Shown here: positions 27,550 to 35,853 of the stretch, piece after piece
Numbering within the stretch: the first letter of the stretch is position 1
How the letters are laid out: each line of letters begins with the position of its first letter
Assembly: GCF_002000365.1 (NCBI RefSeq)
Contig: NZ_MVBK01000046.1
Location: 1-64,000 of the forward strand
DNA from: Thioalkalivibrio denitrificans
GTDB taxonomy: Bacteria > Pseudomonadota > Gammaproteobacteria > Ectothiorhodospirales > Ectothiorhodospiraceae
Direction of reading: 5' to 3'
DNA length: 64,000 bases
Position numbers and translations under genes: made by a program
The notes under the pieces: generated by a model
What the model was told of the DNA's origin: nothing
What the model saw: the letters and a program-made list of their open reading frames with translations, nothing else
The model's database searches: none

Positions 27550-28320
27550 ATGCCCTTCAAGGTCGCCATTCCGGCGCGTTACGCCTCGACGCGCCTGCCC
27601 GGCAAGCCGCTGCTTGAGCTCGCCGGCCACCCCATGATCCGCTACGTGCACGAGTGTGCACGACGAAGCGGTGCGCAGGAGGTGGTCATCGCCACCGACG
27701 ATGAGCGCATTCGCGATGCGGCCGAGGCCTTCGGGGCGCGGGTGTGCATGACCGATCCCGCACACCAATCGGGCAGTGACCGGATCGCCGAAGTCGCCCA
27801 CACCCTCGGCTGGAGCGACGAGGACATCGTCGTCAACCTGCAGGGCGATGAACCGCTGACACCGCCGGTGATCGTGAGCCAGGTGGCCGATGCGCTGTTG
27901 CGCCATCCTGAAGCGGCCATGGCCACCCTGTGCACGCCCGTGACCTCAGTGGAGCAGATGCTGGATCCCAACGTGGTCAAGGTGGTGCGCGACCGCAACG
28001 ACTTCGCGCTGTATTTCAGCCGTGCCCCTGTCCCCTGGGACCGCGATGCGCCGACTGCCCGTCAGCGCAGCGTCGAGGGCTGCCAGCGACATATCGGGAT
28101 CTATGCCTACCGGGCGGGATTCCTGCACGCCTTCGCCTCCATGTCACCCTGTGCCCTGGAGATCACGGAGCGTCTGGAGCAGCTGCGCGCGCTCTATGCC
28201 GGTGCCCGCATTCAGTGTCCGGAGGCCGCCGAGGTCCCGCCACAGGGGGTGGACGTGATGGAAGACGTGGAAAGGGCGAAGAAAGCGATTCAAAATTCAA
28301 AATTCAAGATTCAAGGGTAA
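27550..28320 (+). CDS. kdsB: 3-deoxy-manno-octulosonate cytidylyltransferase
   Basis: A 256-residue enzyme that activates Kdo as CMP-Kdo for LPS inner-core assembly. Motifs: IPARYASTRLPGKPL at the N-terminus, VVIATDD, SGSDRIAE, VNLQGDEPL, and HIGIYAYRAGFL. The last ten residues, IQNSKFKIQG, are translated from the left arm of an ATTCAAG repeat; the natural end was probably near VERAKKAI. The extension is remote from the active site and the enzyme should remain functional. Confidence 0.95.
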   Translation: MPFKVAIPARYASTRLPGKPLLELAGHPMIRYVHECARRSGAQEVVIATDDERIRDAAEAFGARVCMTDPAHQSGSDRIAEVAHTLGWSDEDIVVNLQGDEPLTPPVIVSQVADALLRHPEAAMATLCTPVTSVEQMLDPNVVKVVRDRNDFALYFSRAPVPWDRDAPTARQRSVEGCQRHIGIYAYRAGFLHAFASMSPCALEITERLEQLRALYAGARIQCPEAAEVPPQGVDVMEDVERAKKAIQNSKFKIQG

Positions 28321-28401
28321 AGTCGGCAATCATTTCGGTTAGCCTGAATCCTGAACGTTGAATCTTGAATCTTGAATCTTGAATCTTGAACTTTGAATTT
28401 C
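28287..28401. repeat. Inverted repeat of 7-bp ATTCAAG units overlapping the kdsB end
   Basis: The left arm 28287-28315 (GATTCAA and AATTCAA units) lies inside kdsB and reaches almost to its stop. The right arm 28344-28401 (TTGAATC units) ends 15 bp before the stop of the convergent gene. The centre is 28 bp. Confidence 0.9.
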
Positions 28402-28415
28402 CCTTGGTGCTTGGT

Positions 28416-28697
28416 TTAGAGGAGGTTGCGCAGCCGCGTGGCCAGGTCCTCGCCGGCCAGGGCGCGCACGACGGGGTGCAGATCATCCCGGATGCCGCTC
28501 TTGAGAGGGAGTGTATGCGTGCGGGGCACACGGCGCTGGGGATCGCCGAACTGGTTGGCCTGGATCTCCGCGCCGTCAAGCTCACGCACCACCACGCGGG
28601 GGCCCGATTCCAATATCTCGATCACCTGACAACGGACACCGTCCACCACCGCCTCGCGGCCGACCAGTGCCTGTAGTGTCCGGATCAGTTCGTTCAT
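28416..28697 (-). CDS. Small conserved hypothetical protein
   Basis: A 93-residue protein I do not recognise. The first half (LVGREAVVDGVRCQVIEIL, then GPRVVVREL) looks like a small beta-barrel such as an SH3-like or KOW-like fold; the second half is helical. No signal peptide, membrane segment or metal motif. Coding is supported by the GC-rich third positions and the lack of a better frame on the other strand. Convergent with kdsB across the ATTCAAG repeat, divergent from nudF. Confidence 0.6.
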   Translation of the reverse strand: MNELIRTLQALVGREAVVDGVRCQVIEILESGPRVVVRELDGAEIQANQFGDPQRRVPRTHTLPLKSGIRDDLHPVVRALAGEDLATRLRNLL

Positions 28698-28788
28698 GAA
28701 TCACAGTATATGGCAGTCGTTGAACCACCGTATACGATCACGGCATTGACTTGTATCTTGTCTCTGATCACTTGCCTCTGGTGCCTTT

Positions 28789-29385
28789 ATGAAATGGGAA
28801 ATCCTTGACGATCGCGTCGTGTATGAAGGCTTCTTCCGAGTTCGCAGCCTGCGCCTGAGCCACAGCCGTTTTCAGGGTGGAGAGCCCCTGGAGATCAGGC
28901 GGGAGCTTCTGGAAAGGGGTCACGCGGCTGCCGTGCTGCCCTACGACGCCGTGCGCGACCGGGTGATCCTCATCGAGCAGTTCCGGGTGGGGGCGCTGGA
29001 GTCCGAACGGGGTCCGTGGCTGATGGAGGTGGTGGCCGGCATGATCGCCCCCGGCGAACGGAGCGAGGACGTGGTGCGCCGCGAGGCGCTGGAGGAGGCG
29101 GGCTGCCAGCTGGGCGAGCTGGAGTATCTCTACGAATACCATGCTACCCCGGGTGGCGCATCGGAGCGCGTGTCCCTCTACGTGGGACAGGCAGACAGCG
29201 CCGGCATCGGTGGCATTCACGGGCTGGATGATGAAGGCGAGGATATTCGTGTCCATGTGCTGGACGCGGAGGAGGCCTTCGCGCGCATGGACAACGGACT
29301 CATGGACAACGCCATGACGCTGATTGCGTTGCTCTGGTTGCGAATCAACCGGGACACCCTGAGAGAGAAATGGGGAGGGCAGTAA
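28789..29385 (+). CDS. nudF: ADP-ribose pyrophosphatase (Nudix hydrolase)
   Basis: A 198-residue Nudix enzyme hydrolysing ADP-ribose to AMP and ribose 5-phosphate. The complete Nudix box GX5EX7REUXEEXGU spans residues 84-106, with PGERSED and RREALEEAG visible, and an N-terminal ADPRase-type segment (YEGFFRVRSLRL) precedes it. The C-terminal YHATPGGASERVSLYVG also matches NudF. A stand-alone promoter is likely because the upstream gene is divergent. The stop abuts AAGGATG 7-bp repeats. Confidence 0.92.
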   Translation: MKWEILDDRVVYEGFFRVRSLRLSHSRFQGGEPLEIRRELLERGHAAAVLPYDAVRDRVILIEQFRVGALESERGPWLMEVVAGMIAPGERSEDVVRREALEEAGCQLGELEYLYEYHATPGGASERVSLYVGQADSAGIGGIHGLDDEGEDIRVHVLDAEEAFARMDNGLMDNAMTLIALLWLRINRDTLREKWGGQ

Positions 29386-29409
29386 AGGATGAAGGATGAA
29401 GGATGAAGG
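29385..29409. repeat. Short AAGGATG 7-bp tandem repeat
   Basis: Three and a half AAGGATG units start at the last base of the nudF stop codon. This is the reverse complement of the CCTTCAT units seen at 141-249. No facing arm is present, so it is a single-arm remnant or seed of the same family. Confidence 0.8.
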
Positions 29410-29443
29410 CTCGATGGGGGGAGGCGATTGCGGGCGGTGTGGT

Positions 29444-30283
29444 TCATGATGAAGTGTTGCCGGGCCGGTCACTCGCGGATTCAGCCAGATCGCCTGCGAC
29501 GGCGATGCGGGTGACGCAGGCGAAGAACTCACCGGTGTCGATGGCTCGGCGCACATCCTCCCACCACAGCGCAAGACGCCGGGCGTCGATTCCGGCGGCG
29601 CGGGCGACATCCAGGCGCGATTCCAGGAATGCCACCCAGTTGGGATCACCGGTCCTGACGCTGTCGACGAATGCATGCACCTGCACATCGCGGAAGCCCG
29701 CTCGGCGGAACAGTGCGGTCAGCCGGCGGCCGGAGGCGGCATTCGCCTGCCGGTCGCTATTGGCATGGACGATGCGCCGCACGAGATCGGTGTCTCCGGG
29801 GGAAATGCACAGGCTGTCCCAGTCCGTTTCCACGACCAGTACCCGGCCGCCGGGGCGCGTCACGCGCAGCATCTCCAGCACGGCTGCGAGGGGGTGGGGC
29901 AGGTGCAACAGCAGCCATCGTGCGAAGACACGGTCGAAACGTTCCGCGGGGAAGGGCAGCGCGCCTGCGTCGCCTTGGATGCAGATCAGACTCCGGTTCC
30001 GTTGTCGGGCGTGCGCCAGCAATGCGGCCGAGCGATCCAGTGCACAGACAGTGCCGCGGGCGGTGACACGGGCGGCCAGATGGTTCGCGACGTGGCCTGC
30101 GCCTGTGCCCACATCGAGCACGTCGTGCCCCGGTTTCAGTTGCAGTAGGTCGGGGTAGCGAAGCACCGCCGCCTGTTCCGCCGGTGTGCCGTGCAGTTGC
30201 TCGATGCGGGACACCGCCATGCGCGCATGGTCATCGCTGTCGACAGCTGCCCAGCGGTCGGGCCTATGCGGGTCAGACCGCAT
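29444..30283 (-). CDS. SAM-dependent methyltransferase (class I)
   Basis: A 279-residue methyltransferase: motif I VLDVGTGAGHVANHLA, acidic loop LDRS, motif for substrate-proximal strand GDAGALPFP, then RVFARWLLLHLP and RPGGRVLVVE. It resembles the UbiE/arsenite methyltransferase-like group used by many small-molecule pathways; the substrate cannot be read from sequence. The start ATG at 30283 overlaps the end of the upstream phosphotransferase gene by 11 nt, so the two are probably translated together. Confidence 0.82.
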   Translation of the reverse strand: MRSDPHRPDRWAAVDSDDHARMAVSRIEQLHGTPAEQAAVLRYPDLLQLKPGHDVLDVGTGAGHVANHLAARVTARGTVCALDRSAALLAHARQRNRSLICIQGDAGALPFPAERFDRVFARWLLLHLPHPLAAVLEMLRVTRPGGRVLVVETDWDSLCISPGDTDLVRRIVHANSDRQANAASGRRLTALFRRAGFRDVQVHAFVDSVRTGDPNWVAFLESRLDVARAAGIDARRLALWWEDVRRAIDTGEFFACVTRIAVAGDLAESASDRPGNTSS

Positions 30284-31403
30284 ATCTGTCTGCGATGGTC
30301 TGTGCCGTATGCAGGGCATGCCGGCACAGGGCCCTTTGGCGGCGATCGACGTCGGGGTCATCGCCCGCGTCGTCATTGTCGGCCAGGACAAAGCCCAGTT
30401 GCAGGAAGACCCGCAGCCAGCCGAGGTCCCAGGTTGCATCGAAGGCCTTGCGATCCACCTTGTGTCCCAGGAGATTCTCCAGATGCTCCAGGTAGGCATC
30501 CCGCAGCCAGAGTCTCTCTTCGGACCGGCGTCCGTCATCAGGCGGATAGGCCCAGTACTGCAGGAACCAGTGCCAAGTGAGATCGAGTGCCGCCGGCCCG
30601 TGCATGGCGAAGTCCCAGTCGAACATCACTACCCGGTCGCCTACAAACGCGAGATTCGCTCCGCGTGTGTCCCCGTGGACGCGGGTCGGTGCGAACTGTT
30701 CCAGGGCTGCGACCACCTGAGGCCAGGCCCGGCACAGGTCTAGGTAAGTGTCGGCGTCCCGCGCTCCCAGCAGTTCGACGAAACGCGGCAAGAAGGCAGC
30801 GGCAACTCCGAATTCGCCGGCGGCGCCCTCGGCCCATGTGGTGCGGGCATCGCCGGTTGCGGCGTAGATGGCCGTCTCGACGAACACCCCGGTGGTGCCG
30901 GCCGGAGTCCCCAGGCCTGCGGTCGGCTCGGGTTCGCCCCAGGCATCTGCATGCAAGGCAGCCAGGGCCTCGAACAGCCGCAGGGTGTGTTGTTCGGTCC
31001 AGTGCCCGCGAGCCACGATGCCTTCCGAGACATCATCCATCAGGACCCACCACTCGTCCCGTTCGCAGTGATAGCTGACGTCGAAGGTGGGGTTCGCCAG
31101 GGGAGGGGGTACCCCTCTGGTCGTACCGGCCAGCCAGAACACGGCTTCGCCTTCGGTGCCGAGGCCGCGGGCGAAGGCCCGCCGCCTCGGCACACGCTTT
31201 AAGACATAGTGCGGACCCGTCCCGCACACAAGCCGGCTCACGGGCTGGCTGGTTCTTCCCCCTGTCAGGGGCGCGATGCGGGGCGCCCGTGCGCCGGCCG
31301 GCGGTTCACGTCCGGCGCGGCGCAGCGCAGCGGTGAGAAACTCACCATCGGGCGCACCCCTGACGGTGGGTGCGAGGGCGGCAGGTTTGCTCGTCGTCGA
31401 CAT
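30273..31403 (-). CDS. Aminoglycoside-phosphotransferase-family kinase
   Basis: A 376-residue small-molecule kinase of the APH/choline kinase fold. The Brenner motif VHGDTRGANLAF and the following MFDWDFAMHG supply the catalytic Asp, Asn and the Mg-binding Asp. A hinge (WWVLMDDVSEG) is also visible. The family phosphorylates diverse alcohols and amines; resistance is not implied. GGAG eight bases before the ATG at 31403 supports the start. It is co-transcribed with the methyltransferase downstream. Confidence 0.8.
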   Translation of the reverse strand: MSTTSKPAALAPTVRGAPDGEFLTAALRRAGREPPAGARAPRIAPLTGGRTSQPVSRLVCGTGPHYVLKRVPRRRAFARGLGTEGEAVFWLAGTTRGVPPPLANPTFDVSYHCERDEWWVLMDDVSEGIVARGHWTEQHTLRLFEALAALHADAWGEPEPTAGLGTPAGTTGVFVETAIYAATGDARTTWAEGAAGEFGVAAAFLPRFVELLGARDADTYLDLCRAWPQVVAALEQFAPTRVHGDTRGANLAFVGDRVVMFDWDFAMHGPAALDLTWHWFLQYWAYPPDDGRRSEERLWLRDAYLEHLENLLGHKVDRKAFDATWDLGWLRVFLQLGFVLADNDDAGDDPDVDRRQRALCRHALHTAQTIADRYAV

Positions 31404-31519
31404 GGTTCGTCTCCCGGTACCAGACCGTGGCGATCAAGGCCCGGCCACGTGCGGCTCCCCTTGCGGAAGAGCCGACGGGCCGAGCCGGTTGCGAACGGTC
31501 CCTCAGAGGGCGCCCTGCG

Positions 31520-31930
31520 TCATTGCCCGGAAAATATGGCGTCCACTTCCCGCTCCCACTGACTTTCGCTGTACTGAGATCCATTGAGCATCGTGCTCCA
31601 CTTGCGGATCAGTGAAGCAACTGCCAGCGCCTCCCGGATCTCGGCATCCGTGGCCCCATGTGCTTTGGCTGCCCTTGTGTGGTAGTACACACAGTAGTCA
31701 CAGGGCACCTGTGCCGCAACGGCGAGCGCCATGAGTTCCTTGGTCCTCGTGTCGAGCGCGGCGTCCGGATCCAGGAAGACGGATTCGTAGCTTTCCCAGG
31801 CGGCCTCGACCCCCTGTTCAGGGAAGGTATTCTGGACAAATGCCGGCGGCTCATCGCTCTGTGCCGGGCTGATCAGTGCGATGAATGTGAAGGCCAGCGC
31901 GGATGCGGTGATGATCAAGGCTGATTTCAT
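31520..31930 (-). CDS. Secreted carboxymuconolactone decarboxylase (AhpD-like) protein
   Basis: A 136-residue protein with a signal peptide (about 1-25) and a CMD/AhpD helical domain containing the CxxC site PCDYCVYYHTRAA and the downstream EIREALAVASL segment. AhpD-like proteins use this cysteine pair and the nearby His for peroxide or thiol redox chemistry; here the protein would act in the periplasm. AGGAGGT before the ATG at 31930 is a strong ribosome site and fixes the start. It lies in a divergent arrangement with the GlxA-type regulator further upstream. Confidence 0.82.
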   Translation of the reverse strand: MKSALIITASALAFTFIALISPAQSDEPPAFVQNTFPEQGVEAAWESYESVFLDPDAALDTRTKELMALAVAAQVPCDYCVYYHTRAAKAHGATDAEIREALAVASLIRKWSTMLNGSQYSESQWEREVDAIFSGQ

Positions 31931-31980
31931 GGTTACCTCCTGTGCAGTCTGCACGGAATGACAGGTCGGCGCTGCGACCC

Positions 31981-32247
31981 TCAGGTCAGTTGACGCGGGG
32001 GCAGTCCGATAGCGTGTGGCTCAGCGACCGGGAAGTAGCGTTGCGTGCTTGCGGCCCCGAGTGCGCTGTCCAGGTGGCTGCGAAGTATCTCCACCGACGG
32101 CGCCTCATAGAGGCAGGCGGCCCTGCTCAGATCGTCGGCGGGCAGAAAGTGGTGTACATGCAGGTTCTCCGGCAGCGGAAATACCTGTTCGGCGCACTGC
32201 CGGAACCTGTCGGGATCATGGATTTCGTGTTCGATGGCAATGAACAT
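31981..32247 (-). CDS. Small conserved protein, possible ferredoxin-like fold
   Basis: An 88-residue protein beginning MFIAIEHEIHDPDRF, with VHHFLPADDLSRAACLYEA in the middle. The pattern of alternating strands and helices suggests a dimeric alpha-beta barrel or similar small ferredoxin-like fold, but I do not recognise the family. AAGGAG six bases before the ATG at 32247 decides this start over a longer frame to 32343. It lies 50 bp upstream of the AhpD-like gene on the same strand and is divergent from the glxA-like regulator, which may control both. Confidence 0.65.
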   Translation of the reverse strand: MFIAIEHEIHDPDRFRQCAEQVFPLPENLHVHHFLPADDLSRAACLYEAPSVEILRSHLDSALGAASTQRYFPVAEPHAIGLPPRQLT

Positions 32248-32395
32248 GTTCGTCTCCTTCGGTGTGGGTTTGAGGGTTCCGGGCGGATCCTGATCGACCG
32301 CCTGTCTCCCTGTGTCAAACCATGCGCCTTGAAACATGCCCATCCCAGAGCCAGACTGATCGCAAGCGGCCCATTCTGATCATCGGAGAAGAAAA

Positions 32396-33415
32396 ATGGC
32401 GTCGATTGCCCCGCCCAGACGTGTCAGCGTGTTGGCGCTGCCCGACGAATCCACCGGGACACCGATCAACGGTCTCTACGAGACCCTGGTGTTCGTGGAT
32501 GCGGTGGCCAGTTCCCCGGACGGGGGTGCTGCGCGGCTCTTTGACGTGGAGATCGTCGGCCCCGAGCAGGGCATATTCCAGAGCGCCTGTGGATTGCCCC
32601 TCAAGGTGCACCGGGCGCTTCGCGAAGTCGATGACACCGATATCGTCATCGCTGCGTCCATGCTGTTCGAGAACCTGGAATGGGTGAGCGGACGTCACGC
32701 CGAAACGGTGGAGTGGCTGCGTCGTATGCACAGAAACGGCGCGGATCTCTGTTCAGCCTGTGCCGGTGCCTTGCTCCTTGCCGAAACCGGTCTGCTCGAC
32801 GGCCTCGAGACCACGACCCACTGGGCGTTCGCTCCGACCTTCAGGCGGAATTTCCCGAACGTCCACCTGCGGGTCGAGGAGTTGCTCATCGTGGCGGGGC
32901 GGAACGGCGAGTTCGTAATGTCCGGCGCCGCCAGTTCCTGGCAGGACCTGATTCTGTTCCTGATCTCACGCCATGCCAGCGCGACGACGGCGCAAGCGAT
33001 CGGCAAGTTCCTGTTGTACCAGTGGGACTCCAGGAGCCAGGCACCGTTTGTACCCTTTGCACCACCAACGGATCACGGTGACGGCGCAATACGGAAAGTG
33101 CAGGACTGGCTCCATGCCGGGGACGCACTGGATGCTTCCGTTGACAAAATGGCCTTTCTGTGCGGATTGCCCCGTCCCACCTTCAACCGCCGCTTCAAGC
33201 GTGCGACCGGCTACTCCCCGATCCACTATCTGCAGAACCTGCGTGTCGAGCAGGCCAAGCAACTGCTGGAACGAACCGATACCCCGGTGGAGGAAATCAG
33301 CTGGAAGGTGGGCTACGAGGAAACGGCCGCCTTTCGGCGCGTCTTCAAGCGCATCACCCGACTGAGCCCCGCCGAATATCGCCGGAAGTTCCGTTTCCCC
33401 AGGCACGGCGCCTAG
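32396..33415 (+). CDS. GlxA-type AraC-family transcriptional regulator
   Basis: A 339-residue regulator with an N-terminal DJ-1/PfpI-like domain (about 10-195; nucleophile-elbow region CSACAGALLLAETGLLDG, then TTHWAFAPTFRRNFPNV) and a C-terminal AraC HTH domain (about 230-335; VDKMAFLCGLPRPTFNRRFK, VGYEETAAFRRVFKR, SPAEYRRKFR). Family members sense small metabolites such as choline derivatives; the ligand here is unknown. GGAG seven bases before the ATG at 32396. Divergence from the small protein and AhpD-like genes suggests these as targets (inference). Confidence 0.88.
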   Translation: MASIAPPRRVSVLALPDESTGTPINGLYETLVFVDAVASSPDGGAARLFDVEIVGPEQGIFQSACGLPLKVHRALREVDDTDIVIAASMLFENLEWVSGRHAETVEWLRRMHRNGADLCSACAGALLLAETGLLDGLETTTHWAFAPTFRRNFPNVHLRVEELLIVAGRNGEFVMSGAASSWQDLILFLISRHASATTAQAIGKFLLYQWDSRSQAPFVPFAPPTDHGDGAIRKVQDWLHAGDALDASVDKMAFLCGLPRPTFNRRFKRATGYSPIHYLQNLRVEQAKQLLERTDTPVEEISWKVGYEETAAFRRVFKRITRLSPAEYRRKFRFPRHGA

Positions 33416-33530
33416 GCCACCGGTTCACAGGTGCTGGTAGCTATGGACTTCGCCGCGCGGGCCGCTTCCCGCGCCGGCTGTCGCCCATATCGGGATGACG
33501 AATTCGGGAGCTACGCTGGAGATGTATGCG

Positions 33531-33758
33531 ATGACAGGCGAGGAACTCAAGCAGGTACTGCGAAGGTGGGGGTTGAATGCCGCCCAGGGGGCAAAGGTGT
33601 TGTGCGTTCACAGCAACAAACTGAGCGAGTATCTGGAAGACGTGAGTCGTATTCCCTGCGCGGTACGGTTTCATGTGGAGGCTCTTGAACAGCTGCCCGA
33701 GGACAAACGGCGCGTGCTGATTGAGCAGCGTGTTCGGCGCAAGGCGCATGAAGGTTAG
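33531..33758 (+). CDS. Small protein, possible Cro-like helix-turn-helix
   Basis: A 75-residue protein. The segment MTGEELKQVLRRWGLNAAQG followed by AKVLCVHSNKLSEYL reads like two helices of a Cro/CI-type HTH, and the remainder is helical and charged. GGAG (33518-33521) is nine bases before the ATG at 33531 and too close to the ATG at 33522, so the shorter start is chosen. Function unknown; DNA binding is an inference. A hairpin and REP-like sequence follow its stop. Confidence 0.55.
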   Translation: MTGEELKQVLRRWGLNAAQGAKVLCVHSNKLSEYLEDVSRIPCAVRFHVEALEQLPEDKRRVLIEQRVRRKAHEG

Positions 33759-33785
33759 GCCGTGCAATCCCCCGGTTGAATAAGC

Positions 33786-33847
33786 GAGGCACATCCACCG
33801 TGCCTCAGCCCGGTGTGCCGGATGCGGCTGCGCCTTATCCGACCTGC
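33786..33847. repeat. Hairpin plus enterobacterial-style REP sequence
   Basis: GAGGCAC-ATCCACC-GTGCCTC is a perfect 7-bp stem at about 33786-33806. It is followed at 33817-33847 by GCCGGATGCGGC...GCCTTATCCGACCTGC, which closely resembles the classic E. coli REP consensus. It lies between a + strand gene and the stop of the convergent secretin-like gene and probably acts as a 3' stabiliser or terminator. The unit is imperfect and no other copy is in the window. Confidence 0.65.
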
Positions 33848-33884
33848 CAGCAGGCTGCAGGCCCATAGCGGCTCAGGTTGGCAC

Positions 33885-34670
33885 TCATTCCATTATGTCG
33901 ATCCGGATCTGGACGCTCTTTTCGTCCCGGTCCCGGGTGCGGCGGGTGCCGATGATGCGCTCGTCATCGCGCCTGTCCTGTCCCACGGTGCCGCCCAGGT
34001 CGACCCATTCGCCCGGGGCCACGGTGGTAACGGTTTCCAGGGTCTGCGTTTCGATCCGCCCGCCGGGGCCCTCGCGCTCGGCGATCTGCGCGATATGCAG
34101 GCGCACACGTTCGTCCGGCGTGATGACGGGCGTCACCACGAAGCCGCGATCCAGGGTCCGGTAATCGATGCCGCCGATCAGGGTGCCGTCGGGACGAAGC
34201 ACGGCCACACCGGCCATGGGGATCACCTCGCCCTCGCGGATATGGGCCTGCTGGCCTTCCTGGACACGCACCCATTGTTCCGTCTCACGGCGTGCCGTGG
34301 TGTAGCGCCGTACCACACGGCCGTCGGCGTCTTCATGCTCCCGGGCAGGATCCAGGCTGCGGTGGTCACGGTCTGCGGCATCGCTCACCCGTACCGACAG
34401 ACGCAGCTCGCGCGTGGGGCGGTCGAGTGCCTCCACCAGTTCGCGGATCTGCCGGAGGCGCCCCGGACTGGTGCGTACGATCAGTCGGGATCCCGTGCCG
34501 GTGAGCCCGTCCCGCGGACCGAGCAACGGTTCCACCAGGGGCAGCAGTTCATCGGCACTGCGATGCTGCAGCTCAATGATCTCGATGGGGATCTTGTCGT
34601 CCGTTTCCGCCTGCACGCCCCCCACGAACAAGGCCGCCAGCAGCAGGATGAAAAGGATGGAAAACTTCAT
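33885..34670 (-). CDS. Secretin N-domain (NolW/STN)-like periplasmic protein
   Basis: A 261-residue secreted protein with a signal peptide (MKFSILFILLLAALFVGGVQA). Residues about 28-95 (IEIIELQHRSADELLPLVEPLLG, then RLIVRTSPGRLRQIRELVEALD) form a NolW/secretin_N-type domain, with a secretin-like beta region behind it (VIPMAGVAVL, FVVTPVITPDERVRLHI). The chain lacks the membrane-inserting secretin end and no secretion genes are adjacent, so it cannot form a full channel alone. Start ATG at 34670 marks the signal peptide; the upstream extension is encoded partly by repeat sequence. Confidence 0.72.
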   Translation of the reverse strand: MKFSILFILLLAALFVGGVQAETDDKIPIEIIELQHRSADELLPLVEPLLGPRDGLTGTGSRLIVRTSPGRLRQIRELVEALDRPTRELRLSVRVSDAADRDHRSLDPAREHEDADGRVVRRYTTARRETEQWVRVQEGQQAHIREGEVIPMAGVAVLRPDGTLIGGIDYRTLDRGFVVTPVITPDERVRLHIAQIAEREGPGGRIETQTLETVTTVAPGEWVDLGGTVGQDRRDDERIIGTRRTRDRDEKSVQIRIDIME

Positions 34671-34725
34671 GCTGGAATACTCACGGTGCGGGAAGGTGCT
34701 CCCGGAAGGGCAAGCCAAAGGCGTT

Positions 34726-34852
34726 CTGACAGGATTAACATGATTAACAGGATTATTCATGAAACCTCGTAATCCTGTTAATCATGTTAATCCTGTCAGA
34801 AATTCTTTCTTATCCTGTCAATCCTGAACAATCCTGTTCATCCTGTCCATTC
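34726..34852. repeat. Perfect 30-bp inverted repeat of CAGGATTAA units plus an orphan arm
   Basis: Positions 34726-34755 and 34770-34799 are perfect reverse complements over 30 bp with a 14-bp loop; the units are CAGGATTAA, CATGATTAA. A second arm at about 34814-34852 (ATCCTGTCA, ATCCTGAAC, ATCCTGTTC units) has no partner here; it equals the right arm of the element at 54168-54347 apart from a few bases. It ends 5 bp before the stop of the next gene. Confidence 0.92.
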
Positions 34853-34856
34853 GAGA

Positions 34857-35375
34857 TCAGATCTTCAGCCGACGCAGCTCAGGATCCGGCACCGCATGGG
34901 TCCAGAAAGTGCGAAAGCGGTCCTCGAACGTCCGCACCCGCGGCGGTGCATTGGCATCGGCCAGTGCCACGGGATCCGCGGCGCGCGGCTGGTGCAGGTA
35001 GGCGCGATCGTCCACCAGCATCAGGGATTCAACCAGGGAGGGATCGTCGGGACTGCGGCGCCGCAACTGGATGCGGCTGCTCATGCGAAGGGCCAGGTCA
35101 ACGAGCCGATGCCCTTCCGGGGGCAGACTGCGGCTGTCCTGGATGAGGATGCGCACGTCCGAATGACGGCTGCGCCGGGCCAGGGCGGACACGGCGTCGG
35201 CCATAGCGGCATGGTCGTAGACGGCGGGGGCCAGGTCAGGACTCAGTATCCAGATCCGGCGCCGCGCCTCGGCGATCTGCGTGTGCACGAACCCGGTGAT
35301 GGCGGCCAGACCTTCCAGGCGTTGCGGCCCCGCAGGCTCACGCGCAGTGGGCTCCCGATTGTCCTTCTCTGGCAT
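34857..35375 (-). CDS. PLD-like domain protein (DUF7931-type)
   Basis: A 172-residue protein with a phospholipase D-like strand-helix pattern (RIWILSPDLAPAVYDHAAMADAVSAL, then DVRILIQDS and LMLVDDRAYL) but no intact HxK motif, so catalysis by the PLD mechanism is not expected. This family commonly follows a GNAT acetyltransferase, as here, and overlaps it by 38 nt. Function unknown. Start ATG at 35375. Confidence 0.65.
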   Translation of the reverse strand: MPEKDNREPTAREPAGPQRLEGLAAITGFVHTQIAEARRRIWILSPDLAPAVYDHAAMADAVSALARRSRHSDVRILIQDSRSLPPEGHRLVDLALRMSSRIQLRRRSPDDPSLVESLMLVDDRAYLHQPRAADPVALADANAPPRVRTFEDRFRTFWTHAVPDPELRRLKI

Positions 35376-35853
35376 GGTTGTCGATCCTTTGCACCATGCG
35401 GACGTGGGGTATGCCGGCATCCATGAAGACATCGCCCGTTTCAAGGAAGCCGGCCTCCCGGTAGAAGCCGCTGGCTTGGCACTGTGCATGTAGCTCCACT
35501 TTAGCCAGGCCCTGTTCCTTTGCAAGTTTTACGGCGGCCGCCAGGAGGGCGCGGCCCACGCCCCGGCCGCGCCAGGCGGGCAGGACCGCCATGCGCCCGA
35601 TGCGTCCGTTCGGAGCCAGCCGGGCGGCCCCGATGGGATGGCCGTCGGCATCGCGGGCGATCAGGTGCAGGGAGGGGAGGTCGAGACCGTCCCGTTCCAG
35701 TGCCAGCGGAACCCCCTGTTCCCGGACGAATACGGCCTCACGGACACTGCGCAGGGCCTCCGCGTCCCGGGGCCACTGGGCCTCGGACACCTGGAACCCG
35801 GGCTTGTCGGCCGGGCGTTGCTGATGAGGAACTGTCACGGGTTGACGGGGCAT
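35338..35853 (-). CDS. GNAT-family N-acetyltransferase
   Basis: A 171-residue acetyltransferase of the ElaA/YjcF-like group: VREAVFVREQGVP at the N-terminal part, the acetyl-CoA loop RMAVLPAWRGRGVGRALL (Q/RxxGxG/A pattern), then ELHAQCQASGFYREAGF and PHVRM near the end. Substrate unknown. The following gene starts inside its 3' end, so the two products are probably made together. Confidence 0.85.
   Translation of the reverse strand: MPRQPVTVPHQQRPADKPGFQVSEAQWPRDAEALRSVREAVFVREQGVPLALERDGLDLPSLHLIARDADGHPIGAARLAPNGRIGRMAVLPAWRGRGVGRALLAAAVKLAKEQGLAKVELHAQCQASGFYREAGFLETGDVFMDAGIPHVRMVQRIDNHAREGQSGAHCA

Noticed and set aside
30273-31403. Aminoglycoside resistance gene
   Set aside because: Only fold-level motifs of the APH superfamily are present; chromosomal context with a methyltransferase gives no sign of resistance function or mobility.
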